Assembly: GCA_937958675.1 (NCBI GenBank)
Contig: CALGND010000012.1
Span: 1-64,000, forward strand
Length of the DNA stretch: 64,000 nucleotides
DNA from: an uncultured Granulosicoccaceae bacterium
GTDB taxonomy: Bacteria > Pseudomonadota > Gammaproteobacteria > Granulosicoccales > Granulosicoccaceae
Direction of reading: 5' to 3'
Below are positions 22,892-32,059 of this stretch, one piece after another (positions within the stretch are counted from its first letter, which is position 1; every line of letters starts with the position of its first letter). The notes below the pieces were generated by a model. It did not search any database, was not told the DNA's origin, and saw only the letters and a list, made by a program, of their open reading frames with translations. The translations under genes and the position numbers were made by a program.

Positions 22892-24457
22892 TTAGTTACG
22901 TTGCCAGGCGCGAATATAGTCTATCTCCATCACTGCCGATGTAGTACTGGCATCAGGTGATCCAACCCATGCGCTACCCATAACAAGCTGTGCGATGATA
23001 TTCATTGGCTCATCAGACACTCTCGGGCCGGTGACACGCCGCACTTCGATGTCATCGATATACCAAACCATGAGCTCTTTTTCCCACAATACGCTGTAGG
23101 TATGATAACTCTCGCTTAGGTTGCCCGTGTTGGTTTGCATAGTCGGTGAAGAGTGGCTTTCGCCACTAGCCCAACGTGTTCGATTGCTGTCGAAGTAATG
23201 ATAGGTTTGATTCGCGACGAAAGGGTGCGAGCCGTCATATTCAATGATGTCAATTTCGGGCTTGTTGTCGTCGAAATTTTGGTTGAATAGGTAAAACGCT
23301 GACAATATGGAATTACCAGCAGAAAGTTTTGCATTCATCTCCACATAGCCGTAAGTCATTTCAAAATTATCCGCGCTAGTGATAACGCCTGATAAAAACG
23401 GTTGATTGTTTGACTGAGCCAAAAGATCTGGTGGTGTACGGATAGCGGTGATGGCTAAGGTGCTTCCGTTTAGTACAAAGGGATCATAAGCTGGCGGGGT
23501 GCTTCCAAATATGTTGACTAGGAATTGTTCTTCGCCATTGATAATATCGTTGTTCCAAGGCAGGGCGGTTTTCCATTTGCTGCGATCCAATGTGCCTTCA
23601 TCAAACTCATCTGAGAAAACTGTTGAGTAGTTGCTCAAATCAACTCTTGAAGATGATGGCGTGACAAGTTGAACGTTAAGTGGCGCTGATGGAGCTGAGC
23701 GCATGTTTTCGTTGTCAACAGCGACAACCGTTAGGCTGATTGACGAGCCTGGGCTCGGTTGGTTGTTTCTGCAGCTGGCATTGCGCGTGTAATCACAATC
23801 CATATGAGTGGTTGTAATCCATGATCGGTAATCTGGATCACCATTGTCACCACGTATTGTGTAAACAAGTGAATTGTCTCGATACACTTCATAAGCTTCG
23901 ACTGATTGATCATCAGCAGAAGGTTGCCAGCTAATTTCCACCCAGTTAGAACCGATGAGTAATGCTGTTAAACCCTGTGGAACAGAAGGTGGTCCGGCGC
24001 TTCGATTGGTGTCTTTAATAAACGGCCCTTGCAGCGATAGCGTTTCTGTCAGTGTTGGGCTGTCGTTGTCGCCACCGGATACATCAACCCCAGGCGGAAC
24101 GACGTAGTCGCTGCCGTTAGTATCAGGTGAGCCGGTAGCGCCATCGGTACCGCCAGTATTGGTAGTGCCTGTGTCAGTGCCACCAGTGTTAGTAGTGCCT
24201 GTGTCAGTGCCGCCGGTGTTAGTAGTGCCTGTGTCAGTGCCCGCTACGTTATTTCCGTCGTTTTGAGTGGATTCATTGCCACCGTTTTCAACCGCTGGGG
24301 ATCCATTACTGCCACTGCCGCAAGCACTGAGGGTAAATGCCAACAGTGCGACTGCAGACATTGCAGTCAGATTGTGATCTTTTCTACTAGTGAGTTTGCT
24401 AGGTAATTCGTTTAGTGATTTGCGCTGTAGAATTCTGTTAGCGAAACAGTTGTCCAT
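22892..24457 (-). CDS. GH16 glucanase lipoprotein with Fn3-like domain
   Basis: Residues ~15-50 hold a lipoprotein signal (lipobox LSAC, cysteine near 46); the true start may be the internal Met near residue 33. Then come a Gly/Thr-rich linker with three exact TDTGTTNTGG units, a fibronectin III-like domain (~160-265: PQGLTALLIGSNWVEISWQPS), and a GH16 catalytic domain (~280-521) with the EIDIIE motif giving both catalytic glutamates. GH16 enzymes cut beta-1,3/1,4-glucans, laminarin, agar or carrageenan; for a marine bacterium laminarin is the simplest guess. It is probably displayed on the outer membrane. Confidence 0.88.
   Translation of the reverse strand: MDNCFANRILQRKSLNELPSKLTSRKDHNLTAMSAVALLAFTLSACGSGSNGSPAVENGGNESTQNDGNNVAGTDTGTTNTGGTDTGTTNTGGTDTGTTNTGGTDGATGSPDTNGSDYVVPPGVDVSGGDNDSPTLTETLSLQGPFIKDTNRSAGPPSVPQGLTALLIGSNWVEISWQPSADDQSVEAYEVYRDNSLVYTIRGDNGDPDYRSWITTTHMDCDYTRNASCRNNQPSPGSSISLTVVAVDNENMRSAPSAPLNVQLVTPSSSRVDLSNYSTVFSDEFDEGTLDRSKWKTALPWNNDIINGEEQFLVNIFGSTPPAYDPFVLNGSTLAITAIRTPPDLLAQSNNQPFLSGVITSADNFEMTYGYVEMNAKLSAGNSILSAFYLFNQNFDDNKPEIDIIEYDGSHPFVANQTYHYFDSNRTRWASGESHSSPTMQTNTGNLSESYHTYSVLWEKELMVWYIDDIEVRRVTGPRVSDEPMNIIAQLVMGSAWVGSPDASTTSAVMEIDYIRAWQRN
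24151..24240 (-). repeat. Three 30-bp tandem repeats in the GH16 linker
   Basis: Three 30-base units (24151-24180, 24181-24210, 24211-24240) differ at only a few positions and encode repeated TDTGTTNTGG. Length variation between strains is expected. Confidence 0.85.
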
Positions 24458-24568
24458 AATTGTTGCCGTTTGAGTGGATGCGTGTTGGCAGCAATGATAT
24501 CACCCCTGAATCGCAGAACAGTGCTCGATCTGGCACAATTATCAAATCACAATGAAAGGGATTGTCAC

Positions 24569-25300
24569 ATGAATAGCGTGGTCGTGAACCAGCTGGCACC
24601 ATCCGGCGTGCTAAGAGCAGGCATCAATATGAGTAACTTCTTGCTGGTTACTGATAAGGCTGCAAACGGCGATCCCATTGGCGTATCGCCCGATATTGCC
24701 CATGAACTAGCGGCAATACTGGGGGTAGACGCTAAGCTCATCTCGTACCCCGGACCAGGTGAGCTGGCCGATGGTGTTGTTGAGGATGCGTGGGATATCG
24801 GTAATATTGCCGCCGAGGCGGAACGGGCAAAAACGATTCAGTTCTCAATTCCGTATTGTGAGATACAGGCCACATTTTTGTTGCCTGCTGGCTCTGCCAT
24901 TCAAACAATTTCAGAGGTGGATTCGCCGGGTAATCGTATTGTAGTGAAGCAGCGTAGCGCCTATGACTTGTGGCTAACTGAGAATATTAAGCATGCCACG
25001 CTGCTAAGAACGGATAGCGTTGACGCGTCATTTGAATTATTTGTGAGTGAGAAATTGGAGGTGTTGGCTGGGTTGCGCCCCAAATTGATTGAGCAGCAAG
25101 CTCAATTAGAGCATTCCAGACTATTTGATGAAAGCTTTACTGCTGTCCAACAGTCAATCGGATGTTCGCACGGCAAAGCTGACGCGGTGGTGTTTCTTAA
25201 TGAGCAAATTGGGAAATGGATCGATACTGGATTCATTCAGTCACTGATTGATAAGCACGGAGTGAGTGGCAAATTGTCGGTAGCCAGCAAACCTTATTAA
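24569..25300 (+). CDS. Family 3 binding-protein-like domain, no signal peptide
   Basis: From the ATG at 24569 (AAAGGG eight bases upstream) the 243-residue protein matches SBP_bac_3 domains: GVLRAGINMSNFLLVT, GVSPDIAHELAAILGVD, WDIGNIAAEAERAKTIQFSIPYCE. There is no signal peptide, and the extended frame from 24470 does not provide one. Thus it is probably cytoplasmic: a ligand sensor or an enzyme such as a cyclohexadienyl-dehydratase-like protein. The gene is followed by a type II dehydroquinase and an enolase-superfamily gene, spaced 50 and 20 bases, forming one operon. Confidence 0.75.
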   Translation: MNSVVVNQLAPSGVLRAGINMSNFLLVTDKAANGDPIGVSPDIAHELAAILGVDAKLISYPGPGELADGVVEDAWDIGNIAAEAERAKTIQFSIPYCEIQATFLLPAGSAIQTISEVDSPGNRIVVKQRSAYDLWLTENIKHATLLRTDSVDASFELFVSEKLEVLAGLRPKLIEQQAQLEHSRLFDESFTAVQQSIGCSHGKADAVVFLNEQIGKWIDTGFIQSLIDKHGVSGKLSVASKPY

Positions 25301-25350
25301 GCTATGATTAACATAGAATTAAACGAACTGCACAAGGGTTGTCTGATCCA

Positions 25351-25788
25351 ATGACTACACAGGTTTCAATATTCAACGGGCCAAATCTCAACTTGCTGGG
25401 GCAACGGCAACCCGAGATATACGGTAGCGATTCTCTACAGGACGTCGAAAATAGCTGCAAGAGCATGGCTGATTCAATTGGCTTAAAAATCGACTTTCGT
25501 CAAACGAACTACGAAGGCAAATTGGTTGATTGGATACAAGAAGCTAGGGGGGTATCTGCAGGCATCATTATTAATCCTGCTGCCTACTCGCATACATCGG
25601 TAGCAATCCTAGATGCACTGAATGCCTTCGAGGGGCCAGTAGTAGAGGTGCACATCTCTAATATTCATAAGCGAGAAGAATTTCGTCATCATTCTTATGT
25701 GTCAAAACGTGCTGATGCGGTAATCGCTGGTTGTGGAGTCGATGGTTATGCCATGGGTCTGCAGCATATGCACAGGCTACTGAAATAG
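25351..25788 (+). CDS. aroQ: Type II 3-dehydroquinate dehydratase
   Basis: The protein shows the type II motif set: [19 protein letters not shown] with the catalytic loop Arg and Tyr, [19 protein letters not shown] with the catalytic His, and [18 protein letters not shown]. It dehydrates 3-dehydroquinate to 3-dehydroshikimate. The ATG at 25351 is chosen over a TTG at 25339. No other shikimate-pathway gene is near; its neighbours are a signal-less binding protein and an enolase-superfamily enzyme, so a catabolic role (quinate-like substrate) is as likely as biosynthesis. Confidence 0.88.
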   Translation: MTTQVSIFNGPNLNLLGQRQPEIYGSDSLQDVENSCKSMADSIGLKIDFRQTNYEGKLVDWIQEARGVSAGIIINPAAYSHTSVAILDALNAFEGPVVEVHISNIHKREEFRHHSYVSKRADAVIAGCGVDGYAMGLQHMHRLLK

Positions 25789-25808
25789 ATTAATAACGCG
25801 GCTTACGT

Positions 25809-27020
25809 ATGAAAGCTTTTCGACTGGAGACTATTGAAACCTTCGTTGTAGGCAATCCGCCACCACGTCATGGCGGGCGCTACTTTATTTTCGTTAAGCT
25901 TAAAACAAGTTGTGGGATTGAAGGCATAGGCGAAATCTACAACGCTACGTTTAGCCCAGATTTATGTGCCCTTATGGCGAAAGATATGTATGGCCGAATC
26001 TTCGATGGTGAAGATCCACACGATATCGAAAAACTCTGGCATCGGGCGTACGGTGCAGGGTTTACTCAACGGCCCGACGTTACTGTTATGGGTGTGCTTA
26101 GTGGTCTGGAGATGGCCTGCTGGGATATCATCGGCAAAGCAGCCGATCAACCGGTTTATCAATTATTAGGCGGTAAGGTGCACGAGCGGCTGCGCAGTTA
26201 TACGTATTTGTATCCGGCGTCAGGGGATGTCTATCCAAGCCCTTCAGAGCCTAACGTGTATAACGATCCCGACATGGCTGCTGAAGCTGCGGCGCGTGCG
26301 GTAAAGCAAGGTTTTACGGCAGTTAAGTTCGATCCAGCTGGGCCTTACACAGTGTACGACGGACATCAACCCTCTATGGATGATCTTGACCGCTCAGAGC
26401 AATTTTGCAAAAAAATACGCGCAGCAGTCGGTAACGATGCAGATTTATTATTTGGTACACATGGCCAATTTACTGTCTCGGGTGCAAAACGATTAGCTAG
26501 GCGAATCGAAGCATATGATCCACTATGGTTTGAGGAGCCCGTACCCCCAGATAATCCGAGCCATATGGCATTAGTGGCAACTAGCACATCAATACCCATC
26601 GCAACAGGTGAGCGTTTATGCACAAGCCGTGAATTTGCCAATGTGCTTACTGCAGGTGCAGCGGGGATCATTCAAATGAACTTAGGAAGAGTGGGGGGGC
26701 TGCTTGAAGCTAAAAAGATTGCAGCGATGGCGCAAACGTTTTCTGTGCAAGTTGCGCCGCATCTTTATTGTGGACCAATTGTGGCGGCAGCCAATATTCA
26801 ACTTGCCACATGCTCACCAAATTTTTTGATTCTTGAATCTATCCGCACCTTTGATGGATTCTATAGTGAGCTACTTGAAACACCCATTGATTGGGAGGGC
26901 GGTTATGTTATTCCCTCTTCCGAACCAGGTTTAGGGGTGTCTCTAAACGAGGCTGTAGCCCTGGCAAACCCTTATACCGGTGCTGAGCTTCACCTAACAA
27001 TGTCACACGATCCGGTTTAA
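25809..27020 (+). CDS. Mandelate racemase/muconate lactonizing-family enzyme
   Basis: The 403-residue protein is a complete enolase-superfamily member: capping domain (1-~125) and barrel with KFDPAGP near 176, FGTHGQFT near 217, WFEEPVPPDN near 239, ATGERL near 262 and QVAPHLYCGP near 315. The HGQ after strand 3 and the EEPVP motif recall sugar-acid dehydratases of the mannonate/galactonate type rather than muconate cycloisomerase. Substrate cannot be told. It is last in the three-gene operon with aroQ. Confidence 0.85.
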   Translation: MKAFRLETIETFVVGNPPPRHGGRYFIFVKLKTSCGIEGIGEIYNATFSPDLCALMAKDMYGRIFDGEDPHDIEKLWHRAYGAGFTQRPDVTVMGVLSGLEMACWDIIGKAADQPVYQLLGGKVHERLRSYTYLYPASGDVYPSPSEPNVYNDPDMAAEAAARAVKQGFTAVKFDPAGPYTVYDGHQPSMDDLDRSEQFCKKIRAAVGNDADLLFGTHGQFTVSGAKRLARRIEAYDPLWFEEPVPPDNPSHMALVATSTSIPIATGERLCTSREFANVLTAGAAGIIQMNLGRVGGLLEAKKIAAMAQTFSVQVAPHLYCGPIVAAANIQLATCSPNFLILESIRTFDGFYSELLETPIDWEGGYVIPSSEPGLGVSLNEAVALANPYTGAELHLTMSHDPV

Positions 27021-27057
27021 CAGCATGCCGATTTTGATGCATGTTGCAAAGTGGATT

Positions 27058-28104
27058 TTAATTCTTGCGGCGCAACTGCTCGATGGTTACCGGCACTGGT
27101 GAATTATCCGAAGTGTGCCGAAAACTTGCACGTATACACGGTGCGAAGGTAATGGCCTTAGACGGGATCTCGTGCCCCATAAATTCCTCTTGTACTCGTA
27201 CAGCGCGAGTAAACGCTGATTCATCTTCTCCATCTGCATCTGTACAAGCTGTTATTGAGTAAACATCGTTAGGCTGGTACTCGCGAGCTAAAAGGCTAAT
27301 AGCGCGCTTGTTGCCACGTCCCATGATGTTCGTGGTTCGGGTATCGAAGATCAACACAGCACGACGCATTCGTGTGTAATCGTTTATGTTGATACTCGCG
27401 ACTGTTCTGCCAAGTTGTTGCTTGCGTGTGTTTCCCAATAGTATTTGCTGGGTAGTGCGTTTATCGTCTGGTGTTAGATCATAGTCCTTAACCTGTACTG
27501 TTTTTATTTCCGAGCGTTGACTGGCATTGTCTGTTTCTACTCCGGAGATGAACAAGTCGTTTCCGCCTTGTTCCGTGAATATACTGTCATCTAGTACTAC
27601 CGTACTTGCCGATTGTGAGCCAACAATAGACATTAAAGAGGATGGGAAGATGCCAGATCTATTGGTGATGTACTCTCGTCGTAGTGTCACTTTACCAATC
27701 GATAAGTCGTAGTCCACAACAAACCCAGCTTCGGTTTCAGAATTGCGTTTCCCGTAGCGCACGTAATTTAATCCTTGATCGGCGCTTACGTGTTGCACAC
27801 TATAGCCAGCTTCTTCGAGTGCTCGAATCATGAGGTTGCCAAATGCCGTGCCTGGTGTTGATACCTGAAGTGTTGTTGTAGAAGGGTTAGTTTCGCGCAG
27901 TTGAAGCAGAGCAGAAACAAGGTTAGTTGATACCAGTTGCAAATTATCAAGCTCGGCTTTTGACATTCCGGCCATTGTGTCGGCAGTAGAATTTATTCGC
28001 GGTAGGTAGGGTTCGACGTCAGGCGTTGATTGACAACCAAACAGTAAAGCCAGTATAGGCATTGTTAAAAATACGGCCGCAATCTGTCTGCGAATGTTGT
28101 TCAT
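27058..28104 (-). CDS. OmpA-like lipoprotein, second of pair
   Basis: A lipoprotein signal (lipobox LFGC, Cys ~24) leads to a 348-residue protein whose N-terminal half contains RALEEAGYSVQHVSADQGLNYVRYG and whose C-terminal ~100 residues resemble a degenerate OmpA/MotB peptidoglycan-binding domain (VLIFDTR, ISLLAREYQPNDVYSITACTDADGEDESAFTRAVRVQEEFMG). The same architecture is in the gene upstream, and the two overlap by four bases (ATGA), so they are probably diverged duplicates working together in the envelope. Function unknown. Confidence 0.75.
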   Translation of the reverse strand: MNNIRRQIAAVFLTMPILALLFGCQSTPDVEPYLPRINSTADTMAGMSKAELDNLQLVSTNLVSALLQLRETNPSTTTLQVSTPGTAFGNLMIRALEEAGYSVQHVSADQGLNYVRYGKRNSETEAGFVVDYDLSIGKVTLRREYITNRSGIFPSSLMSIVGSQSASTVVLDDSIFTEQGGNDLFISGVETDNASQRSEIKTVQVKDYDLTPDDKRTTQQILLGNTRKQQLGRTVASININDYTRMRRAVLIFDTRTTNIMGRGNKRAISLLAREYQPNDVYSITACTDADGEDESAFTRAVRVQEEFMGHEIPSKAITFAPCIRASFRHTSDNSPVPVTIEQLRRKN

Positions 28105-29168
28105 GTTTCGCTCCGCATTAGATCAATTACCACACCTCTGTTGGGAAAATCCACGCCAGTGCTGTCTTCTGACCAACAGGCATCATCAAGGATGCTTCGA
28201 TTAGGCACACCTAATGTTAGTAATTCTTCAGTTATGCGATTAGCTCTACCCAACGCTAGGCCTTCGTTGCCGATGGCAAGCCTGGTAGTACCATTACTGC
28301 AACCAATTACATTGATCAAGTCACTGGCTTCAGAAAATTGATTGAGTAGCTTGTTAATACGTTGCTTTCCTTGTTCGCCTAGTCGCATTGAATCATTTGG
28401 AAAAATAATAACCTCACGTGCGACACGCTCACGATCGTTAATAAGGTTCGAAAAAGTACCGGCAACGTCATAAAATCGGTTTTTAACTTCTAGTTTTGTT
28501 GAGTTGATGCTGGTTAGTCCAGGGGCAGTTGTTGCTTGGTCTACCACGCCTTGAATGATGTCATTAGAGAGTAAGGAGATTGTTGGTATACCGCCATCTA
28601 TTGGCGCAATGGATGTGTATTCAACATTGTTTACTATGGCATTGTTAGAAACAGTCGAGCCTAATAAGCTTAGAGCTGGGTTGATGGTAATTCGTGTGCC
28701 CGCTAGTTCAAAAGGACCTGCAGGGATAATATTGCCATCTTCTGTGGCATATACCCGAGTGACTTCGAGCTCTCCAATGCTGACGCGCATTGTATTAATG
28801 CCTGCTTCATTTTTAAATTGATTGGCGATAAAAAAATTAATGCCTTGATCCGCTGTAACGCGCTGAATACCATAGCCAGCTTTTGCTAAGGTTCTCGCTG
28901 CAATGATGTCAAGTTCATCTACATTGGGACCAAACTGAATAGAGTTTAATCGCGGTTCAATTAGTTGAGGCATGACTGATAACACGTCTTCGAGCATCTG
29001 ATCCGACAGTGGCGCTAGAGTATTATTTGCATCAGCGTTGGCGTTAGCGCCGAGATTTGGTGCAATACTGCTACAAGCAGAAGCCGCACCAAGAAGTAAC
29101 AACGCAGCTGCTATTACTTTATGTTGAGCGCCAGCTAAACGTTGGCTTAGAGGTAGTGTTTTTATCAT
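28101..29168 (-). CDS. OmpA-like lipoprotein, first of pair
   Basis: The ATG at 29168 (AAGGAAAGG upstream) gives a lipoprotein signal ending ASAC. The N-terminal half has TLAKAGYGIQRVTADQGINFFIA, matching the paralogue at 27058 (GYSVQHVSADQGLNYV). The C-terminal part is a clearer OmpA-like domain: VIIFPNDSMRLGEQGKQRINKLL, INVIGCSNG, LGRANRITEELLTLGVP. It probably anchors a complex to peptidoglycan. No secretion, motility or pilus gene lies beside the pair. Confidence 0.78.
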   Translation of the reverse strand: MIKTLPLSQRLAGAQHKVIAAALLLLGAASACSSIAPNLGANANADANNTLAPLSDQMLEDVLSVMPQLIEPRLNSIQFGPNVDELDIIAARTLAKAGYGIQRVTADQGINFFIANQFKNEAGINTMRVSIGELEVTRVYATEDGNIIPAGPFELAGTRITINPALSLLGSTVSNNAIVNNVEYTSIAPIDGGIPTISLLSNDIIQGVVDQATTAPGLTSINSTKLEVKNRFYDVAGTFSNLINDRERVAREVIIFPNDSMRLGEQGKQRINKLLNQFSEASDLINVIGCSNGTTRLAIGNEGLALGRANRITEELLTLGVPNRSILDDACWSEDSTGVDFPNRGVVIDLMRSET

Positions 29169-29459
29169 GTTTGCCTTTCCTTGCTTGGAGCGTCGCTTTG
29201 GCAAGTTTCTCGGTATTGGATAGGCTAAATGTTATCAGTCAGTGTTATCTGCATACCGCGACGAGTTCAAAAAGTCGACTAGTCGTTTAGTCTTGTACCG
29301 CCCATTGTTTGGTTTATTACCTTGAGTGTGAAGCTAATCAAGTACGCCCACAAAATCTGGCAGTCGGCAAAGCTTGAAAGCAGCCAATATGGGCCTCGTA
29401 TGTGCTATTTTGATCGATTTAGGGCAATACCCTGTCCTCGGTACTAGAAGCACATTGAA

Positions 29460-30281
29460 ATGTTAAAAAAATCAATTATTTACAGTATCGTTGTGATGCT
29501 CAAGTTGCTTGCCATCGGTGCGTACGCGGCTGAGGGTGATCACATTTTGCTGCAGTCCACCACATCCACTCAAAATTCTGGTTTGTTCGATCACATCCTG
29601 CCGCTCTATCGGCAGCAGACAGGTACAGAGGTGCGCGTGGTTGCAGTTGGCACGGGCCAGGCTTTACGCAACGCGATGAATGGCGACGGAGATGTTTTGT
29701 TTGTGCACGCCAAGGAGGCAGAGGAAGAGTTCATTGCAAACGGCCATGGAGTGAGCCGCGCTGATGTGATGTATAACGATTTCATCATAGTGGGGCCGCC
29801 GTCTGATCCGGCTGATTTAAAAGGCATGAACGATGTGTTGGAAGCGCTTGAAAAAATCGCTGAACACGAAGCGCTGTTTGCTTCACGAGGTGATGACAGC
29901 GGTACTAACAAAGCTGAGCTTAAGCTTTGGGCGTTGACCGATATTGACGTCAATGCTGTATCGGGCGGTTGGTATCGAGAAACTGGCTCTGGCATGGGAG
30001 CAACCCTTAATACCGGCACCGGCATGGGTGCTTACGTGATGACTGATCGTGCCACTTGGATCGCGTTCGGAAACAAAGGTGACTACCAAATTGTGGTTGA
30101 AGGCGATGAAAGGCTTTTCAATCAGTACGGCATAATTTTAGTTAATGTTGAAAAGCACAGCCATGTAAAAGCAGCTTTAGGACAATCGTTTATTGATTGG
30201 TTATTATCAGAAGCGGGTCAGCAGGCAATTGCATCTCATATGATGGATGGTCAGCAACTGTTTTTCCCAAATGCAAAGTAA
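29460..30281 (+). CDS. tupA: Tungstate-type ABC binding protein (TupA-like)
   Basis: After a signal peptide (MLKKSIIYSIVVMLKLLAIG, cleavage near YAAEG) the mature protein begins ILLQSTTSTQNSGLFDHILP, the TTST-containing oxyanion pocket of TupA. RGDDSGTNKAELKLW and GTGMGAYVMTDRATW are further family blocks. TupA captures tungstate with high selectivity over molybdate. No permease (tupB) or ATPase (tupC) is adjacent; the next gene is convergent murI, so the rest of the transporter must lie elsewhere if it exists. Confidence 0.87.
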   Translation: MLKKSIIYSIVVMLKLLAIGAYAAEGDHILLQSTTSTQNSGLFDHILPLYRQQTGTEVRVVAVGTGQALRNAMNGDGDVLFVHAKEAEEEFIANGHGVSRADVMYNDFIIVGPPSDPADLKGMNDVLEALEKIAEHEALFASRGDDSGTNKAELKLWALTDIDVNAVSGGWYRETGSGMGATLNTGTGMGAYVMTDRATWIAFGNKGDYQIVVEGDERLFNQYGIILVNVEKHSHVKAALGQSFIDWLLSEAGQQAIASHMMDGQQLFFPNAK

Positions 30282-30320
30282 CCCACTGATACACTAACAG
30301 TTTCACATTTGCAGCGATGG

Positions 30321-31142
30321 CTATCGATTTATCAGCATCAGTTTTTCGGTGATGGCCTTATCACGTCCAACCAATCCAAAGCTATCAAGCACTCGCTTTC
30401 GAGCCTTCTCCTGCTGGCCAGATGACATCACTGCGATATCGCTAGTGTGATCAGAGGCTTTTGGAGTAGCGTTCGATTGTTGTAGCTGATGAAGCGCACG
30501 ACGAGCAACGGCTTCGGCGGGGTCAAGCCAATCAACAGGCCACGGTGCGAGCTTGCGCATTTCGTTAACAAGAAATGGGTAATGGGTGCAGCCCAAGGTG
30601 ATGATATCTGTCTTGCCTTGCGCTGATTCCACAAAGCAGGGTGCAATCTCGTCCTTTAAAATAGCGCTATCTATTGCTCGCCCGAGCATATATTCCTCGG
30701 CTAATCGTGCCAAACGTGTTGCCCCAACCAAATTAACACTGCAATCAGTAGCAAACTCTTCAATCAGGTCTTTTGTGCTCTGACGCTTAACCGTTGCCGG
30801 GGTTGCCAATACGCTAAATAGACCACTTGCCGAGCGTTCGGCTGCCGGTTTGATTGCAGGCACAATACCGATAAAAGGCGTGGTGTATCGCTCGCGCAGT
30901 GCGGGCAAAATTAGCGTTGAAGCAGTGTTACAAGCCACAATCACAGCATCGGGATTGTAGTGATTCATTAATACATCGAACAAGGACATGATACGGGCTA
31001 GTAGTGGTGCTTCTTGCCAGTCGCCATAAGGGAATCCCGCATCGTCACCCACATAGATGAATTGCTGGCCGATAAGCACTGCGCGTGCCTCTCGCAGAAC
31101 GCTCAAGCCTCCCACACCTGAATCGAATATCAGTACTGACAT
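30321..31142 (-). CDS. murI: Glutamate racemase
   Basis: The 273-residue protein has IFDSGVGGLSVLREA at the start, the first catalytic cysteine in AVIVACNTAST (~70-80) and the second in IITLGCTHYPF (~180-190). MurI makes D-glutamate for peptidoglycan. The C-terminal ~50 residues extend beyond the usual end and carry a polar tail. It stands alone, convergent with tupA. Confidence 0.95.
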   Translation of the reverse strand: MSVLIFDSGVGGLSVLREARAVLIGQQFIYVGDDAGFPYGDWQEAPLLARIMSLFDVLMNHYNPDAVIVACNTASTLILPALRERYTTPFIGIVPAIKPAAERSASGLFSVLATPATVKRQSTKDLIEEFATDCSVNLVGATRLARLAEEYMLGRAIDSAILKDEIAPCFVESAQGKTDIITLGCTHYPFLVNEMRKLAPWPVDWLDPAEAVARRALHQLQQSNATPKASDHTSDIAVMSSGQQEKARKRVLDSFGLVGRDKAITEKLMLINR

Positions 31143-31199
31143 GTCTGTGAGTATAGAGCAGTGTTCGCAAGACTGGCGCTGGTGTTGAAGCGCGTTGAG

Positions 31200-32054
31200 C
31201 TATCTAAAGAGCACAACCGGCACTAAGCAAGTGCGAAGCATTTCTGTTGTGGTTGAACCAATTAACATGCTTCTGATCCTTGAGTGGCCGTAGGCGCCCA
31301 TAAATAATAGATCGATATCATTGTTTTCAACGTGGTCGGCAATGATTTTTTCAACCGTACCTTCTTTTGCAGTTGATTTTACGGTGTAGCCTGATTCTTG
31401 TAAGCGGGCTACTGCGTCCGTGATGAGTTTATCTCTAACAGGTGCAGGTTTGCCGACGTACAATAGCTCGACTTCTATATCGGTAAAGCCTTCGTTGTTA
31501 GTAAGCATATTGATTGCTCGATTACAGCTTGGGCCACCGTCATAGGCAATCAACGCTTTATTGATTGGTTTGAATGCGCGTGATGTTACTAACATAGGGA
31601 TATTGCTTGAGCGCGCAACTCGTTCTAGATTTGATCCTATATGCATGGTGGCAAAATCAGCTGATTGGCCACGCTTGCCAATCACTATGGCATTGGCGTA
31701 GGTTTCGAGCTCGTTCACTGTGTCGGATAGTTCATCGTGTCGTAGCACAACGGATACTTGTTCAACACCGCCTTGTTCGATATGCAATTTTGCATCTTGC
31801 AATAGTGCACGTCCGTGCTCCATTGCAATCTTCGCTCGTTTGCTATCGAGCTCGCTAAGCTCGTCGAGTAATGTACTGCGTGCGCCTACACCTATGCTGC
31901 CACTTAAATCGTGGTCGGAGTCGGGTTGATCGCTGCGGTCGATAACATGAATAAGCTCGACTTCGCTTTTGAGTCGATTTGCTAACCAAGCGGCGTGATC
32001 GCACACGCTAGCGGTGTAGCTTGATCCGTCAATTGCAGCAAGAATCTTGTTCAT
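31200..32054 (-). CDS. Tandem-domain universal stress protein
   Basis: Two UspA domains (1-~145 and ~160-284) are present; each starts with a beta strand and Asp (ILAAIDGSS, ALIAYDGGP). The second ends with the ATP-binding pattern GAYGHSRIRSMLIGSTTTEML. The first retains GKRGQSADFATMHIGSNLERV. It is five bases downstream of the SulP gene and therefore co-transcribed; in several bacteria Usp domains accompany anion transporters as possible regulators. Confidence 0.9.
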   Translation of the reverse strand: MNKILAAIDGSSYTASVCDHAAWLANRLKSEVELIHVIDRSDQPDSDHDLSGSIGVGARSTLLDELSELDSKRAKIAMEHGRALLQDAKLHIEQGGVEQVSVVLRHDELSDTVNELETYANAIVIGKRGQSADFATMHIGSNLERVARSSNIPMLVTSRAFKPINKALIAYDGGPSCNRAINMLTNNEGFTDIEVELLYVGKPAPVRDKLITDAVARLQESGYTVKSTAKEGTVEKIIADHVENNDIDLLFMGAYGHSRIRSMLIGSTTTEMLRTCLVPVVLFR

Positions 32055-32059
32055 GGCGG

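Noticed and set aside
24151-24240. Possible CRISPR-like repeat array
   Set aside because: The units are contiguous, without spacers, and encode a protein linker.
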